Of a stretch of DNA of 64,000 bases, positions 34,716 through 43,135 are shown one piece after another (within the stretch, counting starts at the first letter, position 1; each line of letters begins with the position of its first letter). Source of the DNA: G016234445 sp964438865 (GTDB lineage: Bacteria; Chloroflexota; Dehalococcoidia; Tepidiformales; Tepidiformaceae); contig CAYTMI010000012.1 of the NCBI GenBank assembly GCA_964438865.1, forward strand, positions 1 through 64,000, in the 5' to 3' direction. The notes below the pieces were generated by a model. It had not been told where the DNA came from. It ran no database searches and was given only the letters and a program-made list of their open reading frames with translations. A program made the position numbers and the translations under genes.

Positions 34716-35179
34716 GAATTTCGGTCTGGTGGAAGATGGTGAGGGAATTGGCAGGAACGTCATGGCAGAGACTCTGCACCCTGGCTGGAGGAACGAGCGA
34801 CCATGATGCTGGTATCGGAGACGTACCTCCCGAAACGGTCGCACTGATCCGATCGCGGCCAGACCTGACGTTCTTCCTCGTACCGGAATCTGCTCCGTTT
34901 GTTGCAGCGGCAATGTTCGCGTACCAAGTGGACGGAAGAGGCAACCACCCGCTCATTTTCCGCATGGGCGCGGTCCACGACATTGACGCGTTCGGGGTTG
35001 CCACGCTTGAGGGAACAATCGAACATCGCCGCAGGCGCGGCGGCCGCGTGATTCTGACCGACGTTCAGCCAGCGGTGCTTCGAAGGTTTACGAGTTCTGG
35101 AACGATCTCCACTCTCGGCCATGAAAATCTATTCGAGAAGCTGAGGGAAGCCATCCAGGGCGTCGCGACCAGCCGGTAA
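34712..35179 (+). CDS. STAS-domain protein coupled to the hydrogenase operon
   Basis: A 155-residue protein. Residues ~52-150 look like a STAS domain of the SulP-transporter type: LIFRMGAVHDIDAFGVATLEGTIEHRRRRGGRVILTDVQPAVLRRFTSSG, then IGxxNLF-like LGHENLFEKLREAI. The phosphorylatable Ser/Thr of SpoIIAA-type STAS proteins is replaced (DAFG). The first ~50 residues match nothing recognised. There are no transporter helices. ATG 34712 overlaps the hyfI stop (ATGA), so it is translated with the hydrogenase. A STAS protein is not a usual hydrogenase component; it may sense or modulate the complex, or be the orphaned tail of a transporter. Confidence 0.65.
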   Translation: MRISVWWKMVRELAGTSWQRLCTLAGGTSDHDAGIGDVPPETVALIRSRPDLTFFLVPESAPFVAAAMFAYQVDGRGNHPLIFRMGAVHDIDAFGVATLEGTIEHRRRRGGRVILTDVQPAVLRRFTSSGTISTLGHENLFEKLREAIQGVATSR

Positions 35180-35418
35180 CCCACCAGGCGGTTCGAATGT
35201 AACAACGGGGAACGGGATCAGCACCCGCTGGGATCTCCACGTTCGCTCGACTCCGTTGCCCCCATCCGCCGTGTTCCCAGGTCCGGCGGCCGTACCGCGG
35301 TAATGCTACGAGGTAGCCTGACGCAACTGCTGCTGATCTGGTGAACGTGAGCGGCGTCCCTTATGTGGCCGCCGTGGTATAGTCGCCATCCACACTAGCG
35401 GTGCTGAGGAGCGGTCCC

Positions 35419-36351
35419 ATGGAGCTACGCCGCCGAGCACGTTGCTCCGTAAAGCACGTTCCGTTGGGAGCGATGGCAGCCCGATGCCCGTTCTTCGCCG
35501 GCGCCGCGATGCTCGCGATCGCCGTCCTCGTGCTAGGCGCAGCGTGCGGAGACGAGAGCGCGTCACCGCAGCCCGCACCAACGGAGCAACCGCTGGGCGA
35601 GGACCCGGGACTGATCCACGTCCACGGACTGGATGTCGATCCGGCGACCGGCACCATCTTCGCCGCGACACACACGGGGCTATTCCGCATCGAAGGGGGC
35701 GAGGCTCACCGCGTCGGAGACCGCTTCCAGGACACGATGGGGTTCACCATCGATGAGAATGGGAGGTTCTTGGGAAGCGGCCATCCCGATCTGCGGGACC
35801 TCCGCAGCGGCAGGTTCAAACCGCTCCTGGGCCTGGTGGAGAGCAAGGACAAAGGAGCAAGCTGGACGACCGTGTCGCTCTCGGGCGAGGCCGACTTCCA
35901 TGCGCTCCAGGCCGCGCACGGTCGCCTCTTCGGTTACGACGCAACCAACCGGCGACTGATGGTGAGTCGCGACGGCAAGGCCTGGGAAACACGGAGCACC
36001 GTCGCTGTGTACGACTTCGCGGTAAGCCCCACCGACCCGGAGCACCTGCTCGCCGCGTTCCAGGCGGGCGTCGCCGAGAGCCGCGACGGTGGGCGGACAT
36101 GGTCCGTTCCAACGGCGCCAACCGCCGCACTGGTGGCCTGGACCACGTCCGGTCAGTGGGCTATTGGGCCAGATGGTTCCGTTTCGACCCGCACTGCCGG
36201 CCTGGCGTGGGAGCCCCGCGGAACCCTGCAGGGCGAGCCGGAGGCGTTGTTTGTGAATGGGTCGGAGTTGTTCGCGGCGGTACAGGAGCGTGGGATCCTG
36301 GCGTCCGCCGACGGGGGCAGAACTTGGACAGTGCTCGTACCGCCGGGATAG
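35419..36351 (+). CDS. BNR/sortilin-type propeller lipoprotein (F510_1955-like)
   Basis: A 310-residue secreted lipoprotein with lipobox Cys43 (LGAAC) and an unusually long, basic n-region. The mature part begins IHVHGLDVDPATGTIFAATHTGLFRI and repeats Asp-box-like SKDKGASWT, SRDGKAWE, SRDGGRTW and SADGGRTWT, as in the F510_1955 glycosylhydrolase-like propeller family. ATG 35419 has GAGGAG seven bases upstream; an internal ATG at 35473 would give a shorter n-region. A TATAGT at 35378-35383 could be its -10. Function unknown. Confidence 0.75.
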   Translation: MELRRRARCSVKHVPLGAMAARCPFFAGAAMLAIAVLVLGAACGDESASPQPAPTEQPLGEDPGLIHVHGLDVDPATGTIFAATHTGLFRIEGGEAHRVGDRFQDTMGFTIDENGRFLGSGHPDLRDLRSGRFKPLLGLVESKDKGASWTTVSLSGEADFHALQAAHGRLFGYDATNRRLMVSRDGKAWETRSTVAVYDFAVSPTDPEHLLAAFQAGVAESRDGGRTWSVPTAPTAALVAWTTSGQWAIGPDGSVSTRTAGLAWEPRGTLQGEPEALFVNGSELFAAVQERGILASADGGRTWTVLVPPG

Positions 36352-36563
36352 CGAGGCGGGCCACGTTTCGGCAGGCTGCCGAAGCTGCGGGCCTTCGTCG
36401 CGGCCGCACCGGGCGCTGAGCGTCGCCAGCGGCCTTGACCCGCTTGCCCCTAACACCCCGGGTAACGAGCAGCGAGGCTCGTCTGCTTAGCGGCACGATG
36501 CGTCGATCGTGTGGCTCTACGCGTGGTCCGCCTCCGGCCGTGGACCGGGCATGGGGCAGGACC

Positions 36564-36573
36564 TGTCGTTAGA
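36564..36573 (+). promoter_or_regulatory. TGTCGTTAGA motif, candidate -10 region
   Basis: Third occurrence of this ten-base motif, here as TGTCGTTAGAAT, 52 bases before the LLM oxidoreductase start at 36626. The TTAGAAT part resembles a -10 hexamer. Confidence 0.35.
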
Positions 36574-36625
36574 ATGTGCTCCAACCGGGCTCGCGACGGC
36601 AGCCGAGGCCGGTTGGAGCAAAGCC

Positions 36626-37615
36626 ATGCGCTTCGGACTGGTCTACGACTTCCGCAACCCGGCTCAATGGCGCAAGCCCTGGCCCGAGGTCTATGAGGGC
36701 CTGCTCCGGCAAATCGCCTTTGCCGACGAGCTCGGGTTCGACTCGATCTGGCTGACCGAGCACCACTTCGTCGAGGATGGGTACACACCGTCGCCGGTGC
36801 CGCTCATGGCTGCGATCGCCGCTCGCACCAGCCGCGTCGAGATCTCGACGGACATCCTTGTCCTGCCCCTCTACCACCCCGTCAAGCTGGCGGAGGACAT
36901 CGCGACGATCGACGTTCTTTCGAACGGGCGCGTGATGCTGGGTGTCGGGTCGGGATACCGGGACGAGGAGTTCGCTGCCTTCGGCACCAGCCGGATGGAG
37001 CGCGCCAGCCGGATGGAGGAGGGAGTGGCCATCCTTCGCGGATGCTGGGGGGACGGTCCGTTCTCGTACGCCGGCCGGCATTACCAGCTCGATGCGATCG
37101 ATGTCGTGCCAAAACCGGTGCAGAAGCCCCATCCACCGCTCTGGATGGCAGCAACCGCCGAACCAGCGGCGCGACGTGCTGCTCGGCTCGGCCTCAATCT
37201 CTTGCCCCAGGCCGACCGCACCGGCGGTTACGACGCCTGGGTTGATGAGCTCCAAAAGCAGGGGCGCTCTCCCGGCGACTATCGCATCGGGCTGATCAAG
37301 TCGTGGTTCCTGACGGATCGCGGCCGCGAGGACCCGCTCTGGCAGGTCGTGCGCGAGCGCGAGCGGTATCGCGGCTCGACCTATGCTCCCTGGCTGGCCG
37401 CGGGTTACGTGCGTCCGGGACCCGGCGCTGTCCCCATCGACCAGGGCTACATGCTCGGCTCCCCGCAGGAGCTCATCGCCGCGATAGACGGGGTGACGAA
37501 GGGCCTGCCCCTGACGGACATCATCGGCTGGGGCACCCCACCCGGTATGGACCCGGAGGAGCTTAATCCGAGGATCGAGCGATTCGCCCGGGAGGTAATG
37601 CCCCACTTCAGATAA
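36626..37615 (+). CDS. LLM class flavin-dependent oxidoreductase
   Basis: A 329-residue luciferase-like monooxygenase-fold protein (FGLVYDFRNPAQWRKPW, ADELGFDSIWLTEHHFVEDGYTPSPVPLMAAIAART, VEISTDILVLPLYHPVKLAEDIATIDVLSNGRVMLGVGSGYRDEEFAAFG). These are the standard flavin-binding segments; whether FMN or F420 is used is uncertain. ATG 36626 is chosen over 36509 because homology starts at MRFGLVYDF and GGAG precedes it. Confidence 0.85.
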   Translation: MRFGLVYDFRNPAQWRKPWPEVYEGLLRQIAFADELGFDSIWLTEHHFVEDGYTPSPVPLMAAIAARTSRVEISTDILVLPLYHPVKLAEDIATIDVLSNGRVMLGVGSGYRDEEFAAFGTSRMERASRMEEGVAILRGCWGDGPFSYAGRHYQLDAIDVVPKPVQKPHPPLWMAATAEPAARRAARLGLNLLPQADRTGGYDAWVDELQKQGRSPGDYRIGLIKSWFLTDRGREDPLWQVVRERERYRGSTYAPWLAAGYVRPGPGAVPIDQGYMLGSPQELIAAIDGVTKGLPLTDIIGWGTPPGMDPEELNPRIERFAREVMPHFR

Positions 37616-38049
37616 CGTCTCCGGCGTTGTCTCTTAGGCGCTCACGCCTGATCGTCCTCCGCTCGCACGAGCTGCCCGACCAGTTCCAGCGCCGCCGCGT
37701 CCGGCTCCCACGGCAGGACGTAGGCATCTCAGAGAACTTCGAGACATAAGGTCCTGAGGAGGCCACTCTCGTCGGGCGCCTGAACTCGCCCCTTTCAGCC
37801 CGGAGCCCCCGCGCGTCTCATGCCCCGTCCGACGCTGTTGGACTCATCCCCGCGGCGCCAGCGGCCCGCCACTCAGCACGTCAAGGAGTACTCGACAACC
37901 GTCATAGTCTATCACCGACCATCGGAGAGTCCGTAAACCAACCAGCACACCAACGTCAGCGAACTCCAGCGAAGCGAGACGAATCGAGAACCTTCATCCC
38001 GAAGCTAGATACCTTCAAAAGAGACGTGAAATCTTCAGTAGATATGCCA
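37616..38049. other. non-coding gap with low-GC segment and decayed coding traces
   Basis: No intact gene is seen. The part from about 37,880 to 38,049 is clearly poorer in G+C than the surrounding DNA. On the minus strand, about 37,643-37,735 reads DAYVLPWEPDAAALELVGQL before a stop, and about 37,850-37,970 reads TLRWSVIDYDGCRVLLDVLS; neither has a start or a recognised family. They may be remnants of lost genes. AGGCG-CTCA-CGCCT at 37636-37649 is a small hairpin after the LLM gene without a T-run. Confidence 0.4.
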
Positions 38050-38086
38050 TTAAAAGTCCACTGCTCTTCCGCTGAGCTACGGGCCC
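38050..38086 (-). tRNA. truncated tRNA-Lys(UUU), 5' half only
   Basis: Reading the minus strand from 38086: acceptor GGGCCCG, TA, D-arm GCTC-AGCGGAA-GAGC, A, anticodon stem GTGGA and loop CTTTTAA with anticodon UUU. The sequence then continues TGGCA instead of the required TCCAC, and no 3' half (T-arm, CGGGCCC) is found within the following 430 bases. The break is exactly at the 3' edge of the anticodon loop. Such half tRNAs are typical scars of site-specific integration or excision; here the neighbouring DNA is low in GC. Not functional as it stands. Confidence 0.75.
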
Positions 38087-38234
38087 ACTTCGCAACCTAC
38101 CCCATCGAAGCTGAAGGCTCACTACCCGGCCCGGCCCCTCGCGGCCCCGATGACCACCACGCCCTCGCTGGGTTGCGAGGCACGGCGCTCAGGTCCGGGG
38201 TTCCCGGTGCGTTGGTCGCGAAGCAGGTCGCCCC

Positions 38235-38555
38235 TTAGCGCAGGCCATCCTTGATCCGCTCGAACTCCTCGGCCGTGATTTCGCCGCGGGCGTAGCGGGC
38301 TCTCGCGATGTCAAGCGCTGACCGCCCGGTTTCGCCGCCCCTTCTCGCGTACACGGCAACGGCCCACGCAGCTACGGCGAGGACACCGACCCAGAAGACA
38401 GCCATGGTGATCCACATCACCACGAAGCCGCCGTTTCCCCAGTCCATGTGCCCGTCGCCGTAGCCCTGGAGCAGCCCCCCAACAGGGCCGGTGCCCACGG
38501 GTACGGCGGCATAGGAACGAACCCGGGTCGAAATGACATCTCGAAGCCTCAGCAT
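38235..38555 (-). CDS. small membrane protein with SHOCT domain
   Basis: A 106-residue protein with one strong transmembrane helix (VVMWITMAVFWVGVLAVAAWAVAVYA, in the middle) and a C-terminal SHOCT motif (ALDIARARYARGEITAEEFERIKDGL). SHOCT modules are short oligomerisation segments of unknown role in membrane proteins. ATG 38555 has GAGGTG six to seven bases upstream; the longer in-frame extension to 38789 overlaps hemC and is not supported. Confidence 0.75.
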   Translation of the reverse strand: MLRLRDVISTRVRSYAAVPVGTGPVGGLLQGYGDGHMDWGNGGFVVMWITMAVFWVGVLAVAAWAVAVYARRGGETGRSALDIARARYARGEITAEEFERIKDGLR

Positions 38556-38733
38556 GACGATCACCTCATTCGACAAACTACTATCGCCTGTCGTACTCCA
38601 GTTTCGCTCGATACCGGTACCGTGTCGAACGGGCGAGCGGCCCCGAATATCGAGCCTTTCCGCGCTCTTGACGAGCGGCTCCGAGGGTAGTTCCGCCCCG
38701 CCCACGCGGCCGCCGCAAAGGCCCGCTCGTCCG

Positions 38734-39624
38734 TTAGCCGTCTCGCCCAAGCAACCGCGCCGCCAGCTCCCTGCCGGCCACCCCGCCATCGTGCCCGGGC
38801 CCCGTCGTGCTCCCTCTCGCCAGCCTCCCCCCTATCGCGACAAGCCCCTGGAGTTCGAGCCAGCCATCGTCGCCCAGGGTGGCAAGCGCCGCCGCCGGGA
38901 ACGAACAGCCGGCTTCCAGCGCCGCCATGAACGCCCGTTCGGCGTCCGTCTCCAAACGGAGCCGGGCGACGTCGATCGCTGCGAGGGCCTCCACGGTTTC
39001 CCTGTCCGGCTCCCGGCATTCCACCGCGAGCGCGCCTTGTGCCGGCGCCGGCAACATCTCAGCCGGGCTCAGTACGTGGGCGGCCCGGCCTTCGATTCCG
39101 AGCCGCCGCAGGCCAGCAAGAGCCAGCACCGTGGCGTCGTATTCGCCGGAATCCACGCGGCCAATCCGCGTCTCGACGTTCCCTCGGATCGGCCTGAACT
39201 GGAGGTCCGGGCGAAGCGCACGCAACTGTGCCTCCCGCCGGGGACTGCTCGTGCCGACCACCGCGCCCGCCTCCAGCCGGTCCAGTCCCCGGCCGTCGCG
39301 GGTCACCAGTGCGTCGCGGACATCCTCCCGCGCCGGGACCGCGCCGATGACGAGGCCCGCCGTTCGGGCCGTGGGGAGGTCCTTGTAGCTGTGCACCGCG
39401 AGGTCCACGTTCTCCCGGAGCAGCGCTTCCTGGATCGCCGAGGTGAACCAGCCAGTTCCCTCCCGCAGCGGTGTCGACTGGTCGCGGTCACCCGCGGTCG
39501 TGATCTCGACGATTTCGAGGCGGATGGATGGGTCCCCGGCCCGCAGAAGCCCGGCCACGATCTCAACCTGGGCCAGCGCCAGCCGGCTCGCCCGCGTACC
39601 GATGCGGAGCACTCGCCCGGTCAC
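38734..39624 (-). CDS. hemC: hydroxymethylbilane synthase (porphobilinogen deaminase)
   Basis: A 296-residue enzyme that polymerises four porphobilinogen units. RIGTRASRLALAQ, VDLAVHSYKDLPT, GTSSPRREAQL and RGNVETR are signature segments; Cys in LEAGCSF holds the dipyrromethane cofactor. The start is GTG at 39624, within the hemL stop (GTGA), so the long upstream frame is excluded. Last gene of the tetrapyrrole operon. Confidence 0.93.
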   Translation of the reverse strand: MTGRVLRIGTRASRLALAQVEIVAGLLRAGDPSIRLEIVEITTAGDRDQSTPLREGTGWFTSAIQEALLRENVDLAVHSYKDLPTARTAGLVIGAVPAREDVRDALVTRDGRGLDRLEAGAVVGTSSPRREAQLRALRPDLQFRPIRGNVETRIGRVDSGEYDATVLALAGLRRLGIEGRAAHVLSPAEMLPAPAQGALAVECREPDRETVEALAAIDVARLRLETDAERAFMAALEAGCSFPAAALATLGDDGWLELQGLVAIGGRLARGSTTGPGHDGGVAGRELAARLLGRDG

Positions 39625-40895
39625 GCGTAAGCCTCCCCGGCCAACGCTTCGTGCGCCGCCTTCACGGTCTGGTCGATGTCGCCCTCCGTGTGCGCCGCCG
39701 AAACGAACCACGTCTCGAACTGCGACGGCGGCAGTAGGATCCCGCGTTCCAGCATCGCGCGGTGGAACCTGCCGAATCGCTCCGTGTTCGACTCCCGGGC
39801 TTCGGCGTAGTTCGTGGGTGCGCCCTCGCGGAAGAACAGCGTCAGCATCGACCCGCAACGGACGACCGCGCCCGGCACGTTCGCCCGGCGGCACGCGGCG
39901 CCCAGGCCGTGCTCAAGGTGCCGGGCAAGCTCGTCGGCCCGCGCGTACGCCGTTCCCGAACTCAGCAGGTCGAGGGTTGTGACGCCGGCCGCCATCACCA
40001 GCGGATTCCCGGACAGCGTGCCCGCCTGGTAGACCGGCCCGGAAGGCGAAAGCTGGTCCATCAACTCTGCGCGCCCGCCGAACGCCCCCACCGGCAACCC
40101 TCCACCGATGATCTTGCCCAGGCAGACGAGGTCCGCCAACGGCAACAGGTCTGAGAGCCCGAATCGCAGCCGGAACCCGGTGATCACTTCGTCCGCGATG
40201 AGGAGCGCCCCATGCTCCCGGGGTGTTTCCTGCAGCGCCGCGAGGAAGGCGGGCGAAGGCTCGACCAGCCCCATGTTCCCGGCCACGGGTTCGACGATGA
40301 CCGCCGCCGTCTCGGTTCCGTGGCTCGCGAACCAGTCCCGCAACGCCCCCGGGTCGTTGTAGGGCAGCACCGCCGTCAGCCCCGCGATCTCTGCCGGCAC
40401 GCCCGCGGAGTCGCTGAGCCCGAACGTCGCCACGCCGCTCCCGGCCTTCACCAGGAGCCCGTCGTTGTGGCCGTGGTAGCAGCCGTCGAACTTGACGATC
40501 ACCCCGCGGCCCGTCGCTGCCCGTGCCAGGCGGATCGCGGTCATCGTCGCTTCGGTGCCGGAGTTCACGAACCGGATGCGTTCCAGGCCCGTTGCCCGCG
40601 TCACCCGCCGGCCCAATTCGACCTCGCCCGGAGTCAAGGCGCCAAAGGCCGTACCCTCGGCGGCGGCCGTGGCGATCGCCTGCACCACCTTCGGGTGAGC
40701 GTGGCCCAGGATCAGCGGGCCGAATGCGGCGATGTAGTCGACGTAACGCTGGCCGTCGGCATCGAACACGTGGGCGCCGGCCCCCCGAACAATCGGCACC
40801 GGCTTCCCGCCGACTGACCGGAACGACCGCACGGGGCTGTTCACCCCCCCGGGAAAGAGCAGCGCGGCCTCGCGGCGAATCTTTTCATTGCTCAA
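39621..40895 (-). CDS. hemL: glutamate-1-semialdehyde 2,1-aminomutase
   Basis: A 424-residue PLP enzyme of the C5 route to 5-aminolevulinate. LFPGGVNSPVRSF, RFVNSGTEATMTAIRLARA, KFDGCYHGHNDGLL and CLGKIIGGGLPVGAFGG with the PLP-binding Lys are diagnostic. It shows that this organism makes ALA from glutamyl-tRNA; hemA and hemB are not in the window. Start overlaps the preceding gene (ATGA). Confidence 0.95.
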   Translation of the reverse strand: MSNEKIRREAALLFPGGVNSPVRSFRSVGGKPVPIVRGAGAHVFDADGQRYVDYIAAFGPLILGHAHPKVVQAIATAAAEGTAFGALTPGEVELGRRVTRATGLERIRFVNSGTEATMTAIRLARAATGRGVIVKFDGCYHGHNDGLLVKAGSGVATFGLSDSAGVPAEIAGLTAVLPYNDPGALRDWFASHGTETAAVIVEPVAGNMGLVEPSPAFLAALQETPREHGALLIADEVITGFRLRFGLSDLLPLADLVCLGKIIGGGLPVGAFGGRAELMDQLSPSGPVYQAGTLSGNPLVMAAGVTTLDLLSSGTAYARADELARHLEHGLGAACRRANVPGAVVRCGSMLTLFFREGAPTNYAEARESNTERFGRFHRAMLERGILLPPSQFETWFVSAAHTEGDIDQTVKAAHEALAGEAYA

Positions 40896-41572
40896 GGTGT
40901 CGGCTCCTCCGCGGGTTGGTGGCCGTCGAATCGGCGGCGCAGGTAGGTCTCGCGCAGTTCATTCCCCTGCGCCTCGAATTCGGCGAATCCCGTGGTAGTC
41001 GACGGTGGCTGCGGCGCCGGCGGGTCCGCTTCCCAGAGTGCGGCCTCGCGGCAGAATCCGACAAGCACGCTGCATGCCTCCGGGCAGGGGATTGTGCCAT
41101 CGCCGGCCGGCACTTCTCCCGCCCACGCGGGAGTCCGGACGCACGCCGCGCAGACCACGTCGACCGCCAGCCCCCGTGCCCCCGCGGGGAGGCGGTTCGC
41201 AGCTTCGTAACGCCCGGACTGGCGCTCCAGCACGGCCTCGATCCCCGTGATTCGCAGCGTCCCGCTCGCCGCCTGATCGATGTGGCGAGCCGCCAGCGGG
41301 TAGATCACGTCCAGTGCGTCGAGGAGTTCTGCCTCGCTCGCGCACCAAACCTCCCACCCTCCCGGCATCGTGTGGGCGCCAGAGAGCGGGCGGTAGCGGC
41401 CGAACTGGTCGGTCCGGATGTGGTCTCGCAGCGCGCCGCCGCCATCCAGCCGGGCCACCCCGTCCGTGGCCTCCGGTCCGCGCACCACGAACGAGTCCCC
41501 CTCGCGCCCGACGGTGACTTCGCCGAGAACGAATGTGTCCCGCCCGGCCAGGGCACGGCCCAGCCAGTTCAT
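40892..41572 (-). CDS. DR2241-like [4Fe-4S] protein, stand-alone
   Basis: A 226-residue protein inside the tetrapyrrole operon, overlapping both neighbours by four bases. It resembles the C-terminal part of Deinococcus DR2241 (GRYRPLSGAHTMPGGWEVWC, ALDVIYPLAARHI, TLRITGIEAVLERQSGRYEAA) and has Cys at VVCAACVRTP, IPCPEACSVLVGFC, the probable [4Fe-4S] ligands. In DR2241 this module is joined to a CbiX-like chelatase domain, absent here. It may support siroheme or heme assembly; the exact role is unknown. Confidence 0.7.
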   Translation of the reverse strand: MNWLGRALAGRDTFVLGEVTVGREGDSFVVRGPEATDGVARLDGGGALRDHIRTDQFGRYRPLSGAHTMPGGWEVWCASEAELLDALDVIYPLAARHIDQAASGTLRITGIEAVLERQSGRYEAANRLPAGARGLAVDVVCAACVRTPAWAGEVPAGDGTIPCPEACSVLVGFCREAALWEADPPAPQPPSTTTGFAEFEAQGNELRETYLRRRFDGHQPAEEPTP

Positions 41573-43050
41573 CCGAGCGCGTCCACTACGGCTTGCACAA
41601 GCGACTCAAGCGAGGGTGCGGCCGCTTCGACGTCCACGCGGCCGAATGCCGTTCTCACCGCCTCGGAAGTCTGGGGGCCGATGCTGATCAGCCGCGTCCC
41701 GGCAGCAAGGCTGGTGCCTTCAAGTGCTCGCGCCAGGTTGTGGGCAGTCGAGGCGCTGGTGAAGGTGATGGCGTCCGCCGCGGCGACCTCCCGCAGTCTC
41801 TCGGCATCCAGCGGCTCGAACAGCGTTTCGTACGCAGTGACGCGCTCCACCAGGGCACCTCTTGCCCGGAGTGCGGCCTCCAGGCGATCGTCGGCCAGCG
41901 CCGAAACGGCAAGCACGACGCGGTCGCCGGCCGCCACCGGCAGTTCCTCGGCCAGCGCTGCCGTCATCGCCCGGCTGGGGACGAAGTCGGGGCGGATGCC
42001 ACCGGCACGTAGTGCTGCCGCCGTGGCCTCGCCAATCGCCGCCACCCCCACCCCGGCCAGCGCGCGAGCGTCCAGTCCGGCCGCATCGAGCTCGGCCAAG
42101 ATGGCCGCGACCGCGTTCTGGCTTCCAAGGCAGATCCACGCTGGTTTGTCCAGCACCGCATCCCGCAGCAGCGGATTTGGCGTCAGCCAGCGGGTTGCGA
42201 TGACCGGGGCTTCGACCACCAGCGCCCCAAGGGCAGCCAGGCGGCTCGCCAGTTCGCTCGACTGCGCGCGGCTTCGCGTTACCACCACCCGCCGCCCCGC
42301 CAGTGGTCCCGGCGTGAACCATGCCAGCCGATCCGCCAGCTTCACGACCTCGCCCACGACCGTCACCATCGGCGAACCGAGCCCAGCCTCGCGCACCCGG
42401 GCTGCGATCGTCTCCACCGTCCCCCGGACGACAGCCTGGTCGGCACGGGTCCCCCACCGGATGCACGCCGCCGGTGTCCCCGGACGGCGGCCGGCCGAGA
42501 TCAAGCGGCTGGTGAGCCGCTCCAGGGTCCCGGCGCCCATGAGGATGACGAGCGTGTCCACTCGCGCCGCCGCCGCCCAGTCGATCGTGTCATCCTCGTT
42601 CTCCGCGCCGCTGCCAGTCACCACCATGAAGCTGCTGGCGACCCCACGGTGCGTCACAGGGATTCCCGCGTAGGCCGGCGCCGCGATGGCGGACGTGATC
42701 CCGGGCACCACCGTGAAGGGGATGCCTGCTTCCCCGCATCCCATCGCTTCTTCCGACCCCCGCCCGAACACGAAGGGGTCCCCGCCTTTGAGCCGCACCA
42801 CCGTCTTCCCCTCACGCGCAAAGGCGACGATGGCCGCGGTGATCCCTTCTTGCGAAAGCGCGTGCATGTCGGCGCGTTTGCCCACGTAGACCAGTTCCGC
42901 CGTGGGGGGCGCGTGCCGCAGCAACTGCGGCGCCGCCAGCGCGTCATAAAGCACGACGTCAGCGCGCCCGAGCGCTTCCACGCCGGCGACCGTGATCAGC
43001 CCCGGGTCGCCCGGGCCCGCCCCAATGATGTACACGTGTCCGATCGGCAT
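41569..43050 (-). CDS. cobA-hemD: uroporphyrinogen-III C-methyltransferase / uroporphyrinogen-III synthase fusion
   Basis: A 493-residue fusion. Residues 1-~245 are SUMT (HVYIIGAGPGDPGLITVAGVEAL, VVRLKGGDPFVFGRGSEE, GIPFTVVPGITSAIAAPAYAGIPVTHRG) and ~250-490 are HemD (GRRVVVTRSRAQSSELASRLAALGA, ...AITFTSASTAHNL). It makes uroporphyrinogen III and methylates it to precorrin-2, serving siroheme or cobalamin as well as heme. ATG 43050 is chosen because homology begins MPIGHVYIIGAGPG; no strong Shine-Dalgarno is visible. First gene of the operon. Confidence 0.92.
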   Translation of the reverse strand: MPIGHVYIIGAGPGDPGLITVAGVEALGRADVVLYDALAAPQLLRHAPPTAELVYVGKRADMHALSQEGITAAIVAFAREGKTVVRLKGGDPFVFGRGSEEAMGCGEAGIPFTVVPGITSAIAAPAYAGIPVTHRGVASSFMVVTGSGAENEDDTIDWAAAARVDTLVILMGAGTLERLTSRLISAGRRPGTPAACIRWGTRADQAVVRGTVETIAARVREAGLGSPMVTVVGEVVKLADRLAWFTPGPLAGRRVVVTRSRAQSSELASRLAALGALVVEAPVIATRWLTPNPLLRDAVLDKPAWICLGSQNAVAAILAELDAAGLDARALAGVGVAAIGEATAAALRAGGIRPDFVPSRAMTAALAEELPVAAGDRVVLAVSALADDRLEAALRARGALVERVTAYETLFEPLDAERLREVAAADAITFTSASTAHNLARALEGTSLAAGTRLISIGPQTSEAVRTAFGRVDVEAAAPSLESLVQAVVDALG

Positions 43051-43135
43051 CTGGCTAACCGGTCGCCCCTCGTTTGAATCATCATATAGGGTCGGGCCCG
43101 CCCGGCCGCCCCTCGATGTGGTCAGCGCCTCCGGC

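Noticed and set aside
37643..37760. In-frame TGA in a peptide trace as a second selenoprotein
   Set aside because: No family, start or redox motif surrounds the TGA. It is more likely decayed coding sequence.
37616..38086. Intron-containing tRNA-Lys
   Set aside because: No 3' exon (T-arm and matching acceptor) was found in the following 430 bases on the minus strand. A GGTTCTCGATTC stretch near 37990 only loosely resembles a T-arm and has no matching acceptor.
38555..38789. N-terminal extension of the SHOCT protein
   Set aside because: The extension overlaps hemC and lacks a ribosome binding site; ATG 38555 has one and begins the plausible protein.
40523..42673. 716-codon plus-strand frame across the tetrapyrrole operon
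   Set aside because: Low-complexity Ser/Arg/Ala sequence antisense to hemL, the DR2241-like gene and cobA-hemD; no motif.
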